Origin: Paratinospora sagittata
Lineage: Eukaryota > Streptophyta > Magnoliopsida > Ranunculales > Menispermaceae
NCBI GenBank assembly: GCA_035771175.1
Contig: CM069594.1
Coordinates: 11,594,620 to 11,658,619, forward strand
Reading direction: 5' to 3'
DNA: 64,000 bases
The translations under genes and the position numbers were made by a program. The notes under the pieces are model-generated. The model saw nothing but the letters and a program-made list of their open reading frames with translations. It did not search any database and was not told where the DNA came from. Positions 1 to 11,694 of the stretch are shown one piece after another. The stretch's first letter is position 1. Each line of letters begins with the position of its first letter.

Positions 1-40
1 TTGTCTCGCACGCCCAAAACAACTTTAGATTAAACAATGT

Positions 41-52
41 TTTGAATTCAAA
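41..52. other. 12-bp palindrome TTTGAATTCAAA (reference position in unit 1)
   Basis: A perfect dyad around the conserved EcoRI site near the unit start. Units 20 and 26 (tttaaattcaaa) and unit 41 (tttttaattc) break it. Confidence 0.75.
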
Positions 53-470
53 TCATTTTGTACTCACTTGCTCTTTAGCCTGCAACTTCTATTTTTATAA
101 AACACTCATTCTCTGATTTTGAAAAATACAACACGCACGATTTTTGAAGTTAGATTGAGCTTTCCAAAGAGTTTTTCAAGAGAAGAAAGTAATGATTCTT
201 GCATTCGCCAAAACAAGCTTCGAATTGAATCAAAATTGCAATCTGTCTTGATGATAACGTCATTGTTCAGCAAGTTCTTCATTTTATCCCTTTTGTTCTT
301 AGATTTGCAGAGGGTATCCATTGTTTTAAACTGTAAGTATATGAAGTGGTCTCGGTAAGATAACAACATCAAAAAAGAACACAACACCTGTATTGCATCA
401 AGAACACATCAAACAATAGCTTTCGAAGTCAACAAAGATCAAGCTCGAAGAACGAAGACATATCTCATGT

Positions 471-521
471 CTAATGCATTAGTTTGATCTTTGGTATGTA
501 GGGTAACCTCTCGATCAAACT
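471..521. other. Palindrome CTAATGCATTAG and 9-bp inverted repeat (reference position in unit 1)
   Basis: ctaatgcattag at 471-482 is a perfect 12-bp dyad; many distal units have ctaatgcaatag and lose it. It overlaps the left arm of a 9-bp inverted repeat, agtttgatc (481-489) and gatcaaact (513-521), with a 23-nt loop. Unit 35 breaks the right arm (ctatcaaac). Confidence 0.75.
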
Positions 522-724
522 CAGCACTAAAACTCTGAAAATTGCAAAGTCTTCAAGATCACTTCGATATAGTATTTCATTTTGAAAAAATGTTTTCCGT
601 AAGGTTTTAATCATAATTTCAATGAGTTTTGAATTATTTAAAAGTGTTTTGAGTCAATGGAATGGTTCTTAGGTGTCAAAATATTAATTTTTCAAAAATA
701 AGGCTATCCAGCAATTTGCCAAAA

Positions 725-734
725 TTCTCGAGAA
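725..734. other. 10-bp palindrome TTCTCGAGAA (reference position in unit 1)
   Basis: Perfect dyad with an XhoI core, 13 bp before the hairpin stem. Kept in nearly every unit; unit 42 has ttcttgagaa. Confidence 0.8.
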
Positions 735-746
735 GGCACTAGCGCA

Positions 747-762
747 CTATCAGTGTTGATAG
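747..762. other. Short hairpin CTATCA-gtgt-TGATAG (reference position in unit 1)
   Basis: A 6-bp perfect stem with a 4-nt loop, followed at once by cacgttgatagggttctat. It belongs to a cluster of GATAG/CTATC motifs from about 741 to 1005 that includes the 12-bp palindrome, cgctatcgg and atagcactctatcc. Conserved in nearly all units. Confidence 0.75.
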
Positions 763-875
763 CACGTTGATAGGGTTCTATAATAAGACATTTGTTTTTT
801 CTGGAAAATTGTCTCCCTTTGATGACTCGCTATAAAGCTGTTGCCTTGATCTTTTCATTTTTAGTAAAATGGGCA

Positions 876-887
876 ATAGCGCGCTAT
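876..887. other. 12-bp palindrome ATAGCGCGCTAT (reference position in unit 1)
   Basis: A perfect dyad present at the same place in almost every unit. Exceptions I saw: one internal mismatch in unit 8, a CT loss in units 51 and 53, and an end mismatch (gtagcgcgctat) in units 2, 3, 6 and 7. It is the most GC-rich short stretch of an AT-rich unit. It could be a protein-binding dyad or a cruciform-prone site; neither is shown. Confidence 0.9.
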
Positions 888-1139
888 AGGCCTTGATCAC
901 ACGCTATCGGAAAGTCTAAAAAAATCAAGCTCTCTAGTTTGTGTATATCGACCTGCTATCTGTCAATAGAGAACATGATACACAACCAAATAGCACTCTA
1001 TCCACTCTGAGACCAAAATTAGATATTTCTAACGAGAAAAATTTGGGCACTTCTGCTTGCTCGATTTTTCTATTCCTTACTCAGTTTTGGCAGGTTATCT
1101 TAATTGAAATATGCTCTACTAACACCTAGATGATTCCCT

Positions 1140-2279
1140 TTGTCTCGCATGCCCAAAACAACTTTAGATTAAACAATGTTTTGAATTCAAATCATTTTGT
1201 ACCCACTTGCTCTTTAGCCTGCAACTTCTATTTTTATAAAACACTCATTCTCTGATTTTGAAAAATACAACACGCACGATTTTTGAAGTTAGATTGAGCT
1301 TTCCAAAGAGTTTTTCAAGAGAAGAAAGTAATGATTCTTGCATTCGCCAAAACAAGCTTCGAATTTAATCAAAATTGCAATCTGTCTTGATGATAACGTC
1401 ATTGTTCAGCAAGTTCTTCATTTTATCCCTTTTGTTCTTAGATTTGCAGAGGGTATCCATTGTTTTAAACTGTAAGTATATGAAGTGGTCTCGGTAAGAT
1501 AACAACATCAAAAAAGAACACAACACCTGTATTGCATCAAGAACACATCAAACAATAGCTTTCGAAGTCAACAAAGATCAAGCTCGAAGAACGAAGACAT
1601 ATCTCATGTCTAATGCATTAGTTTGATCTTTGGTATGTAGGGTAACCTCTCGATCAAACTCAGCACTAAAACTCTGAAAATTGCAAAGTCTTCAAGATCA
1701 CTTCGATATAGTATTTCATTTTGAAAAAATGTTTTCCGTAAGGTTTTAATCATAATTTCAATGAGTTTTGAATTATTTAAAAGTGTTTTGAGTCAATGGA
1801 ATGGTTCTTAGGTGTCAAAATATTAATTTTTCAAAAATAAGGCTATCCAGCAATTTGCCAAAATTCTCGAGAAGGCACTAGCGCACTATCAGTGTTGATA
1901 GCACGTTGATAGGGTTCTATAATAAGACATTTGTTTTTTCTGGAAAATTGTCTCCCTTTGATGACTCGCTATAAAGCTGTTGCCTTGATCTTTTCATTTT
2001 TAGTAAAATGGGCAGTAGCGCGCTATAGGCCTTGATCACACGCTATCGGAAAGTCTAAAAAACTCAAGCTCTCTAGTTTGTGTATATCGACCTGCTATCT
2101 GTCAATAGAGAACATGATACACAACCAAATAGCACTCTATCCACGTCTGAGACCAAAATGAGATATTTCTAACGAGAAAAATTTGGGCACTTCTGCTTGC
2201 TCGATTTTTCTATTCCTTACTCAGTTTTGGCAGGTTATCTTAATTGAAATATGCTCTACTAACACCTAGATGATTCCCT
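1140..2279 (+). repeat. Satellite unit 2 (1140 bp)
   Basis: Early type. Private changes are tcgcatgcc, tacccactt and gaatttaatc. The palindrome has one end mismatch (gtagcgcgctat). The changes ttaatc and aaatgag put stops into the small frames that stay open in neighbouring units. Confidence 0.97.
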
Positions 2280-3419
2280 TTGTCTCGCACGCCCAAAACA
2301 ACTTTAGATTAAACAATGTTTTGAATTCAAATCATTTTGTACTCACTTGCTCTTTAGCCTGCAACTTCTATTTTTATAAAACACTCATTCTCTGATTTTG
2401 AAAAATACAACACGCACGATTTTTGAAGTTAGATTGAGCTTTCCAAAGAGTTTTTCAAGAGAAGAAAGTAATGATTCTTGCATTCGCCAAAACAAGCTTC
2501 GAATTGAATCAAAATTGCAATCTGTCTTGATGATAACGTCATTGTTCAGCAAGTTCTTCATTTTATCCCTTTTGTTCTTTGATTTGCAGAGGGTATCCAT
2601 TATTTTAAACTGTAAGTATATGAAGTGGTCTCGGTAAGATAACAACATCAAAAAAGAACACAACACCTGTATTGCATCAAGAACACATCAAACAATAGCT
2701 TTCGAAGTCAACAAAGATCAAGCTCGAAGAACGAAGACATATCTCATGTCTAATGCATTAGTTTGATCTTTGGTATGTAGGGTAACCTCTCGATCAAACT
2801 CAGCACTAAAACTCTGAAAATTGCAAAGTCTTCAAGATCACTTCGATATAGTATTTCATTTTGAAAAAATGTTTTCCGTAACATTTTAATCATAATTTCA
2901 ATGAGTTTTGAATTATTTAAAAGTGTTTTGAGTCAATGGAATGGTTCTTAGGTGTCAAAATATTAATTTTTCAAAAATAAGGCTATCCAGCAATTTGCCA
3001 AAATTCTCGAGAAGGCACTAGCGCACTATCAGTGTTGATAGCACGTTGATAGGGTTCTATAATAAGACATTTGTTTTTTCTGGAAAATTGTCTCCCTTTG
3101 ATGACTCGCTATAAAGCTGTTGCCTTGATCTTTTCATTTTTAGAAAAATGGGCAGTAGCGCGCTATAGGCCTTGATCACACGCTATCGGAAAGTCTAAAA
3201 AACTCAAGCTCTCTAGTTTGTGTATATCGACCTGCTATCTGTCAATAGAGAACATGATACACAACCAAATAGCACTCTATCCACGTCTGAGACCAAAATT
3301 AGATATTTCTAACGAGAAAAATTTGGGCACTTCTGCTTGCTCGATTTTTCTATTCCTTACTCAGTTTTGGCAGGTTATCTTAATTGAAATATGCTCTACT
3401 AACACCTAGATGATTCCCT
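2280..3419 (+). repeat. Satellite unit 3 (1140 bp)
   Basis: Early type. Private changes are ttctttgattt, gtaacatttt and tagaaaaatggg. It shares attattttaaac with unit 4. Palindrome end mismatch as in unit 2. Confidence 0.97.
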
Positions 3420-4557
3420 TTGTCTCGCACGCCCAAAACAACTTTAGATTAAACAATGTTTTGAATTCAAATCATTTTGTACTCACTTTCTCTTTAGCCT
3501 GCAACTTCTATTTTTATAAAACACTCATTCTCTGATTTTGAAAAATACAACACGCACGATTTTTGAAGTTAGATTGAGCTTTCCAAAGAGTTTTTCAAAA
3601 GAAGAAAGTAATGATTCTTGCATTCGCCAAAACAAGCTTCGAATTGAATCAAAATTGCAATCTGTCTTGATGATAACGTCATTGTTCAGCAAGTTCTTCA
3701 TTTTATCCCTTTTGTTCTTAGATTTGCAGAGGGTATCCATTATTTTAAACTGTAAGTATATGAACTGGTCTCGGTAAGATAACAACATCAAAAAAGAACA
3801 CAACACCTGTATTGCATCAAGAACACATCAAACAATAGCTTTCGAAGTCAACAAAGATCAAGCTCGAAGAACGAAGACATATCTCATGTCTAATGCATTA
3901 GTTTGATCTTTGGTATGTAGGGTAACCTCTCGATCAAACTCAGCACTAAAACTCTGAAAATTGCAAAGTCTTCAAGATCACTTCGATATAGTATTTCGTT
4001 TTGAAAAAATTTTTCCGTAAGGTTTTAATCATAATTTCAATGAGTTTTGAATTATTTAAAAGTGTTTTGAGTCAATGGAATGGTTCTTAGGTGTCAAAAT
4101 ATTAATTTTTCAAAAATAAGGCTATCCAGCAATTTGCCAAAATTCTCGAGAAGGCACTAGCGCACTATCAGTGTTGATAGCACGTTGATAGGGTTCTATA
4201 ATAAGACATTTGTTTTTTCTGGAAAATTGCCTCCCTTTGATGACTCGCTATAAAGCTGTTGCCTTAATCTTTTCATTTTTAGTAAAATGGGCCATAGCGC
4301 GCTATAGGCCTTGATCACACGCTATCGGAAAGTCTAAGAAACTCAAGCTCTCTAGTTTGTGTATATCGACCTGCTATCTGTCAATAGAGAACATGATACA
4401 CAACCAAATAGCACTCTATCCACTCTGAGACCAAAATTAGATATTTCTAACGAGAAAAATTTGGGCACTTCTGCTTGCTCGATTTTTCTATTCCTTACTC
4501 AGTTTTGGCAGGTTATCTTAATTGAAATATGCTCTACTAACACCTAGATGATTCCCT
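3420..4557 (+). repeat. Satellite unit 4 (1138 bp)
   Basis: Early type. Private changes are tcactttctc, tttcaaaagaag, tgaactggtc and a 1-bp loss in aaaaaatttttccg. The palindrome is intact after ggcc. Confidence 0.97.
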
Positions 4558-5696
4558 TTGTCTCGCACGCCCAAAACAACTTTAGATTAAACAATGTTTT
4601 GAATTCAAATCATTTTGTACTCACTTGCTCTTTAGCCTGCAACTTCTATTTTTATAAAACACTCATTCTCTGATTTTGAAAAATACAACACGCACGATTT
4701 TTGAAGTTAGATTGAGCTTTCCAAAGAGTTTTTCAAGAGAAGAAAGTAATGATTCTTGCATTCGCCAAAACAAGCTTCGAATTGAATCAAAATTGCAATC
4801 TGTCTTGATGATAACGTCATTGTTCAGCAAGTTCTTCATTTTATCCCTTTTGTTCTTAGATTTGCAGTGGGTATCCATTGTTTTAAACTGTAAGTATATG
4901 AAGTGGTCTCGGTAAGATAACAACATCAAAAAAGAACACAACACCTGTATTGCATCAAGAACACATCAAACAATAGCTTTCGAAGTCAACAAAGATCAAG
5001 CTCGAAGAACGAAGACATATTTCATGTCTAATGCATTAGTTTGATCTTTGGTATGTAGGGTAACCTCTCGATCAAACTCAGCACTAAAACTCTGAAAATT
5101 GCAAAGTCTTCAAGATCACTTCGATATAGTATTTCATTTTGAAAAAATGTTTTCCGTAACGTTTTAATCATAATTTCAATGAGTTTTGATTTATTTAAAA
5201 GTGTTTTGAGTCAATGGAATGGTTCTAAGGTGTCAAAATATTAATTTTTCAAAAATAAGGCTATCCAGCAATTTGCCAAAATTCTCGAGAAGGCACTAGC
5301 GCACTATCAGTGTTGATAGCACGTTGATAGGGTTCTATAATAAGACATTTGTTTTTTCTGGAAAATTGTCTCCCTTTGATGACTCGCTCTAAAGCTGTTG
5401 CCTTGATCTTTTCATTTTTAGTAAAATGGGCAATAGCGCGCTATAGGCCTTGATCACACGCTATCGGAAAGTCTAAGAAACTCAAGCTCTCTAGTTTGTG
5501 TATATCGACCTGCTATCTGTCAATAGAGAACATGATACACAACCAAATAGCACTCTATCCACTCTGAGACCAAAATTAGATATTTCTAACGAGAAAAATT
5601 TGGGCACTTCTGCTTGCTCGATTTTTCTATTCCTTACTCAGATTTGGCAGGTTATCTTAATTGAAATATGCTCTACTAACACCTAGATGATTCCCT
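4558..5696 (+). repeat. Satellite unit 5 (1139 bp)
   Basis: Early type. Private changes are gcagtgggtat, tatttcatg, gatttattta, ttctaaggtg and tcgctctaaag. Confidence 0.97.
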
Positions 5697-6836
5697 TTGT
5701 CTCGCACGCCCAAAACAACTTTAGATTTAACAATGTTTTGAATTCAAATCATTTTGTACTCACTTGCTCTTTAGCCTGCAACTTCTATTTTTATAAAACA
5801 CTCATTCTCTGATTTTGAAAAATACAACACGCACGATTTTTGAAGTTAGATTGAGCTTTCCAAAGAGTTTTTCAAGAGAAGAAAGTAATGATTCTTGCAT
5901 TCGCCAAAACAAGCTTCGAATTGAATCAAAATTGCAATCTGTCTTGATGATAACGTCATTGTTCAGCAAGTTCTTCATTTTATCCCTTTTGTTCTTAGAT
6001 TTGCAGAGGGTATCCATTGTTTTAAACTGTAAGTATATGAAGTGGTCTCGGTAAGATAACAACATCAAAAAAGAACACAACACCTGTATTGCATCAAGAA
6101 CACATCAAACAATAGCTTTCGAAGTCAACAAAGATCAAGCTCGAAGAACGAAGACATATCTCATGTCTAATGCATTAGTTTGATCTTTGGTATGTAGGGT
6201 AACCTCTCGATCAAACTCAGCACTAAAACTCTGAAAATTGCAAAGTCTTCAAGATCACTTCGATATAGTATTTCATTTTGAAAAAATGTTTTCCGTAACG
6301 TTTTAATCATAATTTCAATGAGTTTTGAATTATTTAAAAGTGTTTTGAGTCAATGGAATGGTTCTTAGGTGTCAAAATATTAATTTTTCAAAAATAAGGC
6401 TATCCAGCAATTTGCCAAAATTCTCGAGAAGGCACTAGCGCACTATCAGTGTTGATAGCACATTGATAGGGTTCTATAATAAGACATTTGTTTTTTCTGG
6501 AAAATTGTCTCCCTTTGATGACTCGCTATAAAGCTGTTGCCTTGATCTTTTCATTTTTAGTAAAATGGGCAGTAGCGCGCTATAGGCCTTGATCACACGC
6601 TATCGGAAAGTCTAAAAAACTCAAGCTCTCTAGTTTGTGTATATCGACCTGCTATCTGTCAATAGAGAACATGATACACAACCAAATAGCACTCTATCCA
6701 CGTCTGAGACCAAAATTAGATATTTCTAACGAGAAAAATTTGGGCACTTCTGCTTGCTCGATTTTTCTATTCCTTACTCAGTTTTGCCAGGTCATCTTAA
6801 TTGAAATATGCTCTACTAACACCTAGATGATTCCCT
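5697..6836 (+). repeat. Satellite unit 6 (1140 bp)
   Basis: Last unit of the first early-type run. Private changes are agatttaac and gcacattgatag. Its tail already shows gccaggtcatc, the form seen in the next units. Confidence 0.97.
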
Positions 6837-7977
6837 TTGTCTCGCACACCCAAAACAACTTTAGATTAAACAATGTTTTGAATTCAAATCATTTTGTACT
6901 CACTTGCTCTTTAACCTGCAACTTCTATTTTTATAAAACACTCATTCTCTGATTTTCAAAAATACAACACGCACGATTTTTGTAAGTTAGATTGAGCTTT
7001 CCAAAGAGTTTTTCAAGAGAAGAAAGTAATGATTCTTGCATTTGCCAAAACAAGCTTCGAATTGAATCAAAATTGCAATCTGTCTTGATGATAACGTCAT
7101 TGTTCAGCAAGTTCTTCATTTTATCCCTTTTGTGCTTAGATTTGCAGAGGGTATCCATTGTTTTAAACTGTAAGTATATGAAGTGGTCTCGGTAAGATAA
7201 CAACATCAAAAAAGAACACAACACCTGTATTGCATCAAGAACACATCAAACAATAGCTTTCGAAGTCTACAAAGATCAAGCTCGAAGAACGAAGACATAT
7301 CTCATGTCTAATGCATTAGTTTGATCTTTGGTGTGTAGGGTAACCTCTCGATCAAACTCAGCACTAAAACTCTGAAAATTGCAAAGTCTTCAAGATCACT
7401 TCGATATAGTATTTCATTTTGAAAAAATGTTTTCCGTAACGTTTTAATCATAATTTCAATGAGTTTTGAATTATTTAAAAGTGTTTTGAGTCAATGGAAT
7501 GGTTCTTAGGTGTCAAAATATTAATTTTTCAAAAATAAGGCTATCCAGCAATTTGCCAAAATTCTCGAGAAGGCACTAGCGCACTATCAGTGTTGATAGC
7601 ACGTTGATAGGGTTCTATAATAAGACATTTGTTTTTTCTGGAAAATTGTCTCCCTTTGATGACTCGCTATAAAGCTGTTGCCTTGATCTTTTCATTTTTA
7701 GTAAAATGGGCAGTAGCGCGCTATAGGCCTTGATCACACGCTATCGGAAAGTCTAAAAAACTCAAGCTCTCTAGTTTGTGTATATCGACCTGCTATCTGT
7801 CAATAGAGAACATGATACACAACCAAATAGCACTCTATCCACGTCTGAGACCAAAATTAGATATTTCTAACGAGAAATATTTGGGCACTTCTGCTTGCTC
7901 GATTTTTCTATTCCTTACTCAGTTTTGCCAGGTCATCTTAATTGAAATATGCTCTACTAACACCTAGATGATTCCCT
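6837..7977 (+). repeat. Satellite unit 7 (1141 bp)
   Basis: First unit with the changed first half: gattttcaaaaatac, tttttgtaagttag (1 bp longer), gtctacaaag and tggtgtgtag. These states dominate downstream. Confidence 0.97.
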
Positions 7978-9118
7978 TTGTCTCGCACGCCCAAAACAAC
8001 TTTAGATTAAACAATGTTTTGAATTCAAATCATTTTGTACTCACTTGCTCTTTAACCTGCAACTTCTATTTTTATAAAACACTCATTCTCTGATTTTCAA
8101 AAATACAACACGCACGATTTTTGTAAGTTAGATTGAGCTTTCCAAAGAGTTTTTCAATAGAAGAAAGTAATGATTCTTGCATTTGCCAAAACAAGCTTCG
8201 AATTGAATCAAAATTGCAATCTGTCTTGATGATAACGTCATTGTTCAGCAAGTTCTTCATTTTATCCCTTTTGTGCTTAGATTTGCAGAGGGTATCCATT
8301 GTTTTAAACTGTAAGTATATGAAGTGGTCTCGGTAAGATAACAACATCAAAAAAGAACACAACACCTGTATTGCATCAAGAACACATCAAACAATAGCTT
8401 TCTAAGTCTACAAAGATCAAGCTCGAAGAACGAAGACATATCTCATGTCTAATGCATTAGTTTGATCTTTGGTGTGTAGGGTAACCTCTCGATCAAACTC
8501 AGCACTAAAACTCTGAAAATTGCAAAGTCTTCAAGATCACTTCGATATAGTATTTCATTTTGAAAAAATGTTTTCCGTAACGTTTTAATCATAATTTCAA
8601 TGAGTTTTGAATTATTTAAAAGTGTTTTGAGTCAATGGAATGGTTCTTAGGTGTCAAAATATTAATTTTTCAAAAATAAGGCTATCCAGCAATTTGCCAA
8701 AATTCTCGAGAAGGCACTAGCGCACTATCAGTGTTGATAGCACGTTGATAGGGTTCTATAATAAGACATTTGTTTTTTCTGGAAAATTGTCTCCCTTTGA
8801 TGACTCGCTATAAAGCTGTTGCCTTGATCTTTTCATTTTTAGTAAAATGGGCAATAGCGCACTATAGGCCTTGATCACACGCCATCGGAAAGTCTAAAAA
8901 ACTCAAGCTCTCTAGTTTGTGTATATCGACCTGCTTTCTGTCAATAGAGAACATGATACACAACCAAATAGCACTCTATCCACGTCTGAGACCAAAATCA
9001 GATATTTCTAACGAGAAAAATGTGGGCACTTCTGCTTGCTCGATTTTTCTATTCCTTACACAGTTTTGCCAGGTCATCTTAATTGAAATATGCTCTACTA
9101 ACACCTAGATGATTCCCT
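7978..9118 (+). repeat. Satellite unit 8 (1141 bp)
   Basis: Private changes are caatagaag, tttctaagtc, cgccatcgg and ctgctttctg. The palindrome is damaged by one base (atagcgcactat) and there is no second copy. Confidence 0.97.
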
Positions 9119-10259
9119 TTGTCTCGCACGCCCAAAACAACCTTAGATTAAACAATGTTTTGAATTCAAATCATTTTGTACTCACTTGCTCTTTAACCTG
9201 CAACTTCTATTTTTATAAAACACTCATTCTCTGATTTTCAAAAATACAACACGCACGATTTTTGTAAGTTAGATTGAGCTTTCCAAAGAGTTTTTCAAGA
9301 GAAGAAAGTAATGATTCTTGCATTTACCAAAACAAGCTTCGAATTGAATCAAAATTGCAATCTGTCTTGATGATAACGTCATTGTTCAGCAAGTTCTTCA
9401 TTTTATCCCTTTTGTGCTTAGATTTGCAGAGGGTATCCATTGTTTTAAACTGTAAGTATATGAAGTGGTCTCGGTAAGATAACAACATCAAAAAAGAACA
9501 CAACACCTGTATTGCATCAAGAACACATCAAACAATAGCTTTCGAAGTCTACAAAGATCAAGCTCGAAGAACGAAGACATATCTCATGTCTAATGCATTA
9601 GTTTGATCTTTGGTGTGTAGGGTAACCACTCGATCAAACTCAGCACTAAAACTCTGAAAATTGCAAAGTCTTCAAGATCACTTCGATATAGTATTTCATT
9701 TTGAAAAAATGTTTTCCGTAACGTTTTAATCATAATTTCAATGAGTTTTGAATTATTTAAATGTGTTTTGAGTCAATGGAATGGTTCTTAGGTGTCAAAA
9801 TGTTAATTTTTCAAAAATAAGGCTATCCAGCAATTTGCCAAAATTCTCGAGAAGGCACTAGCGCACTATCAGTGTTGATAGCACGTTGATAGGGTTCTAT
9901 AATAAGACATTTGTTTTTTCTGGAAAATTGCCTCCCTTTGATGACTCGCTATAAAGCTGTTGCCTTGATCTTTTCATTTTTAGTAAAATGGGCAATAGCG
10001 CGCTATAGGCCTTGATCACACGCTATCGGAAAGTCTAAAAAACTCAAGCTCTCTAGTTTGTGTATATCGACCTGCTATCTGTCAATAGAGAACATGATAC
10101 ACAACCAAATAGCACTCTATCCACGTCTGAGACCAAAATCAGATATTTCTAACGAGAAAAATGTGGGCACTTCTGCTTGCTCGATTTTTCTATTCCTTAC
10201 TCAGTTTTGCCAGGTCATCTTAATTGAAATATGCTCTACTAACACCTAGATGATTCCCT
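9119..10259 (+). repeat. Satellite unit 9 (1141 bp)
   Basis: Markers catttacca, accactcgatc, aaatgtgttttg and aaatgttaat recur exactly in unit 12, which is its copy in the 4277-bp tandem duplication. Confidence 0.97.
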
Positions 10260-11074
10260 TTGTCTCGCACGCCCAAAACAACTTTAGATTAAACAATGTT
10301 TTGAATTCAAATCATTTTGTACTCACTTGCTCTTTAACCTGCAACTTCTATTTTTATAAAACACTCATTCTCTGATTTTCAAAAATACAACACGCACGAT
10401 TTTTGTAAGTTAGATTGAGCTTTCCAAAGAGTTTTTCAAGAGAAGAAAGTAATGATTCTTGCATTTGCCAAAACAAGCTTCGAATTGAATCAAAATTGCA
10501 ATCTGTCTTGATGATAACGTCATTGTTCAGCAAGTTCTTCATTTTATCCCTTTTGTGCTTAGATTTGCAGAGGGTATCCATTGTTTTAAACTGTAAGTAT
10601 ATGAAGTGGTCTCGGTAAGATAACAACATCAAAAAAGAACACAACACCTGTATTGCATCAAGAACACATCAAACAATAGCTTTCGAAGTCTACAAAGATC
10701 AAGCTCGAAGAACGAAGACATATCTCATGTCTAATGCATTAGTTTGATCTTTGGTGTGTAGGGTAACCTCTCGATCAAACTCAGCACTAAAACTCTGAAA
10801 ATTGCAAAGTCTTCAAGATCACTTCGATATAGTATTTCATTTTGAAAAAATGTTTTCCGTAACGTTTTAATCATAATTTCAATGAGTTTTGAATTATTTA
10901 AAAGTGTTTTGAGTCAATGGAATGGTTCTTAGGAGTCAAAATATTAATTTTTCAAAAATAAGGCTATCCAGCAATTTGCCAAAATTCTCGAGAAGGCACT
11001 AGCGCACTATCAGTGTTGATAGCACGTTGATAGGGTTCTATAATAAGACATTTGTTTTTTCTGGAAAATTGTCT

Positions 11075-11160
11075 ATAGCGCGCTATCCCCTTTGATGACT
11101 CGCTATAAAGCTGTTGCCTTAATCTTTTCATTTTTAGTAAAATGGGCAATAGCGCGCTAT
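11075..11160. other. Palindrome pair (first occurrence of the second ATAGCGCGCTAT)
   Basis: Two copies, 11075-11086 and 11149-11160, 74 bp apart start to start. The upstream copy replaces tgtctccctttg with tgtct, the palindrome, then cccctttg, a net gain of 13 bp. The pair occurs in units 10, 13, 16, 29, 33 and 35 and in all complete units from 37 to 54, 24 units in all. In most distal units one C is lost and the spacing is 73 bp. Confidence 0.93.
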
Positions 11161-11390
11161 ATGATGCAATCCAAGGAGCTGGACAAGTTGATCATACATT
11201 TGGGAATGTAGCACAAGACCCATTGTCACTTCCAAGTGGCCCAATTACAAGACTTAGAGCCAAACGTTTCAAGGAAGCACTAAATGGGCTAATCCAAGAG
11301 AATTGGGCTGATTCTAAGAAGACCAACATGGGCTCAAATAATAATCAAGGCTTGGTCCATGTCATTAAACCAATTGAAGAAGTTAATTAG
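11142..11390 (+). pseudogene. Retrotransposon polyprotein C-terminal remnant fused to satellite start codon, copy 1
   Basis: An 82-codon frame. The first six codons (MGNSAL) are satellite DNA spanning the downstream palindrome. The rest comes from the inserted element, with QDPLSLPSGPITRLRAKRF followed by KEALNGLIQ. A GPxTRxRAKxxxEALxGLI-type stretch is familiar from C-terminal ends of plant Ty3/gypsy polyproteins. No protease, reverse transcriptase, RNase H or integrase motif is present, so this is only the terminal tail after the enzymatic domains. The ATG belongs to the satellite and the junction is in frame by chance. Translation is not supported. Confidence 0.72.
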
Positions 11391-11411
11391 TCCATGTCAT
11401 CAAATACATTG

Positions 11412-11443
11412 AACTTAGTCAATTAGCTATTCTTGACTAAGTT
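11412..11443. other. 11-bp inverted repeat downstream of the polyprotein stop, copy 1
   Basis: aacttagtcaa (11412-11422) and ttgactaagtt (11433-11443) are perfect complements with a 10-nt loop. It lies between the coding remnant and the U3-like repeats. Role unknown. Confidence 0.8.
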
Positions 11444-11637
11444 TAGAAGTCCAAATCGACGGTTGGTATTTAGAAGTCCAAAGAAGCGGCTAGAATTCAA
11501 AAGAGGCGGCTAACCACCTTTAGAAGTCCAAATCGGCGGCTAGCAACCTTGAGAAGTCCAAAGAAGCGGCTAACCACCTTTAGAAGTCAAAAGAGGCGGC
11601 TGGTTACCTTAGAAGTCCAAATCGGCGGCTGGTTATG
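11442..11637 (+). repeat. Short direct repeats (~26-30 bp, about seven) in the LTR-like region, copy 1
   Basis: Repeating core ttagaagtccaaa followed by cggcggct or aagcggct, then aaccacc or ggtt variants. Repeats diverge from each other, with the third shortened. They sit upstream of the TATA box, where the U3 part of an LTR is expected; short repeats there often act as promoter elements in plant LTRs (inference). Confidence 0.85.
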
Positions 11638-11684
11638 TTTGAATTTAGTTATGGCTTTTCCTATTCTTGGAGGGTTGTTCCAAG

Positions 11685-11694
11685 TATAAATAAA
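11685..11694 (+). promoter_or_regulatory. LTR TATA box, copy 1
   Basis: tataaataaa sits about 50 bp after the U3-like repeats and is followed by aagggtagctc, a normal layout for the promoter of a plant LTR. If active it would drive transcription rightward into satellite units. No evidence of activity from sequence alone. Confidence 0.6.

Larger units (their letters stand above)
1..1139 (+). repeat. Satellite unit 1 (1139 bp)
   Basis: Early type: gattttgaaaaatac, then tttttgaagttag. It lacks one G in tatccactctgag, a deletion shared with units 4 and 5. It has a single palindrome, 876-887. I use it as the reference unit for internal landmarks. Confidence 0.97.

Noticed and set aside
92..105. 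Satellite promoter at tttttataaaac
   Set aside because: TATA-like, but common by chance in AT-rich DNA, and changed to tttttacaaaac in several units. No supporting element.
119..358. Plus-strand frame of 60-79 codons overlapping the minus-strand frame
   Set aside because: Same DNA read on the other strand. Its start is lost in many units and it has no recognisable motif.
106..387. Minus-strand frame of 93-97 codons (starting MLCSFLMLLSYRD) repeated in most units
   Set aside because: It recurs because the DNA recurs. It is shifted by T-run changes (T4, T5, T6) and by the 1-bp aagttag/taagttag difference, and truncated in many units. No recognisable domain.
3218..3409. Plus-strand frame of 62-65 codons near each unit end
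   Set aside because: It needs TTG or GTG as a start in most units, shows a frameshift in units 1, 4 and 5 (loss of one G), and has a stop in unit 2. Not a gene.
10964..11149. Minus-strand frame of 61-80 codons over the palindrome region
   Set aside because: It opens only in units with the 12-13 bp palindrome gain, and its length varies with spacing. A by-product of the insertion.
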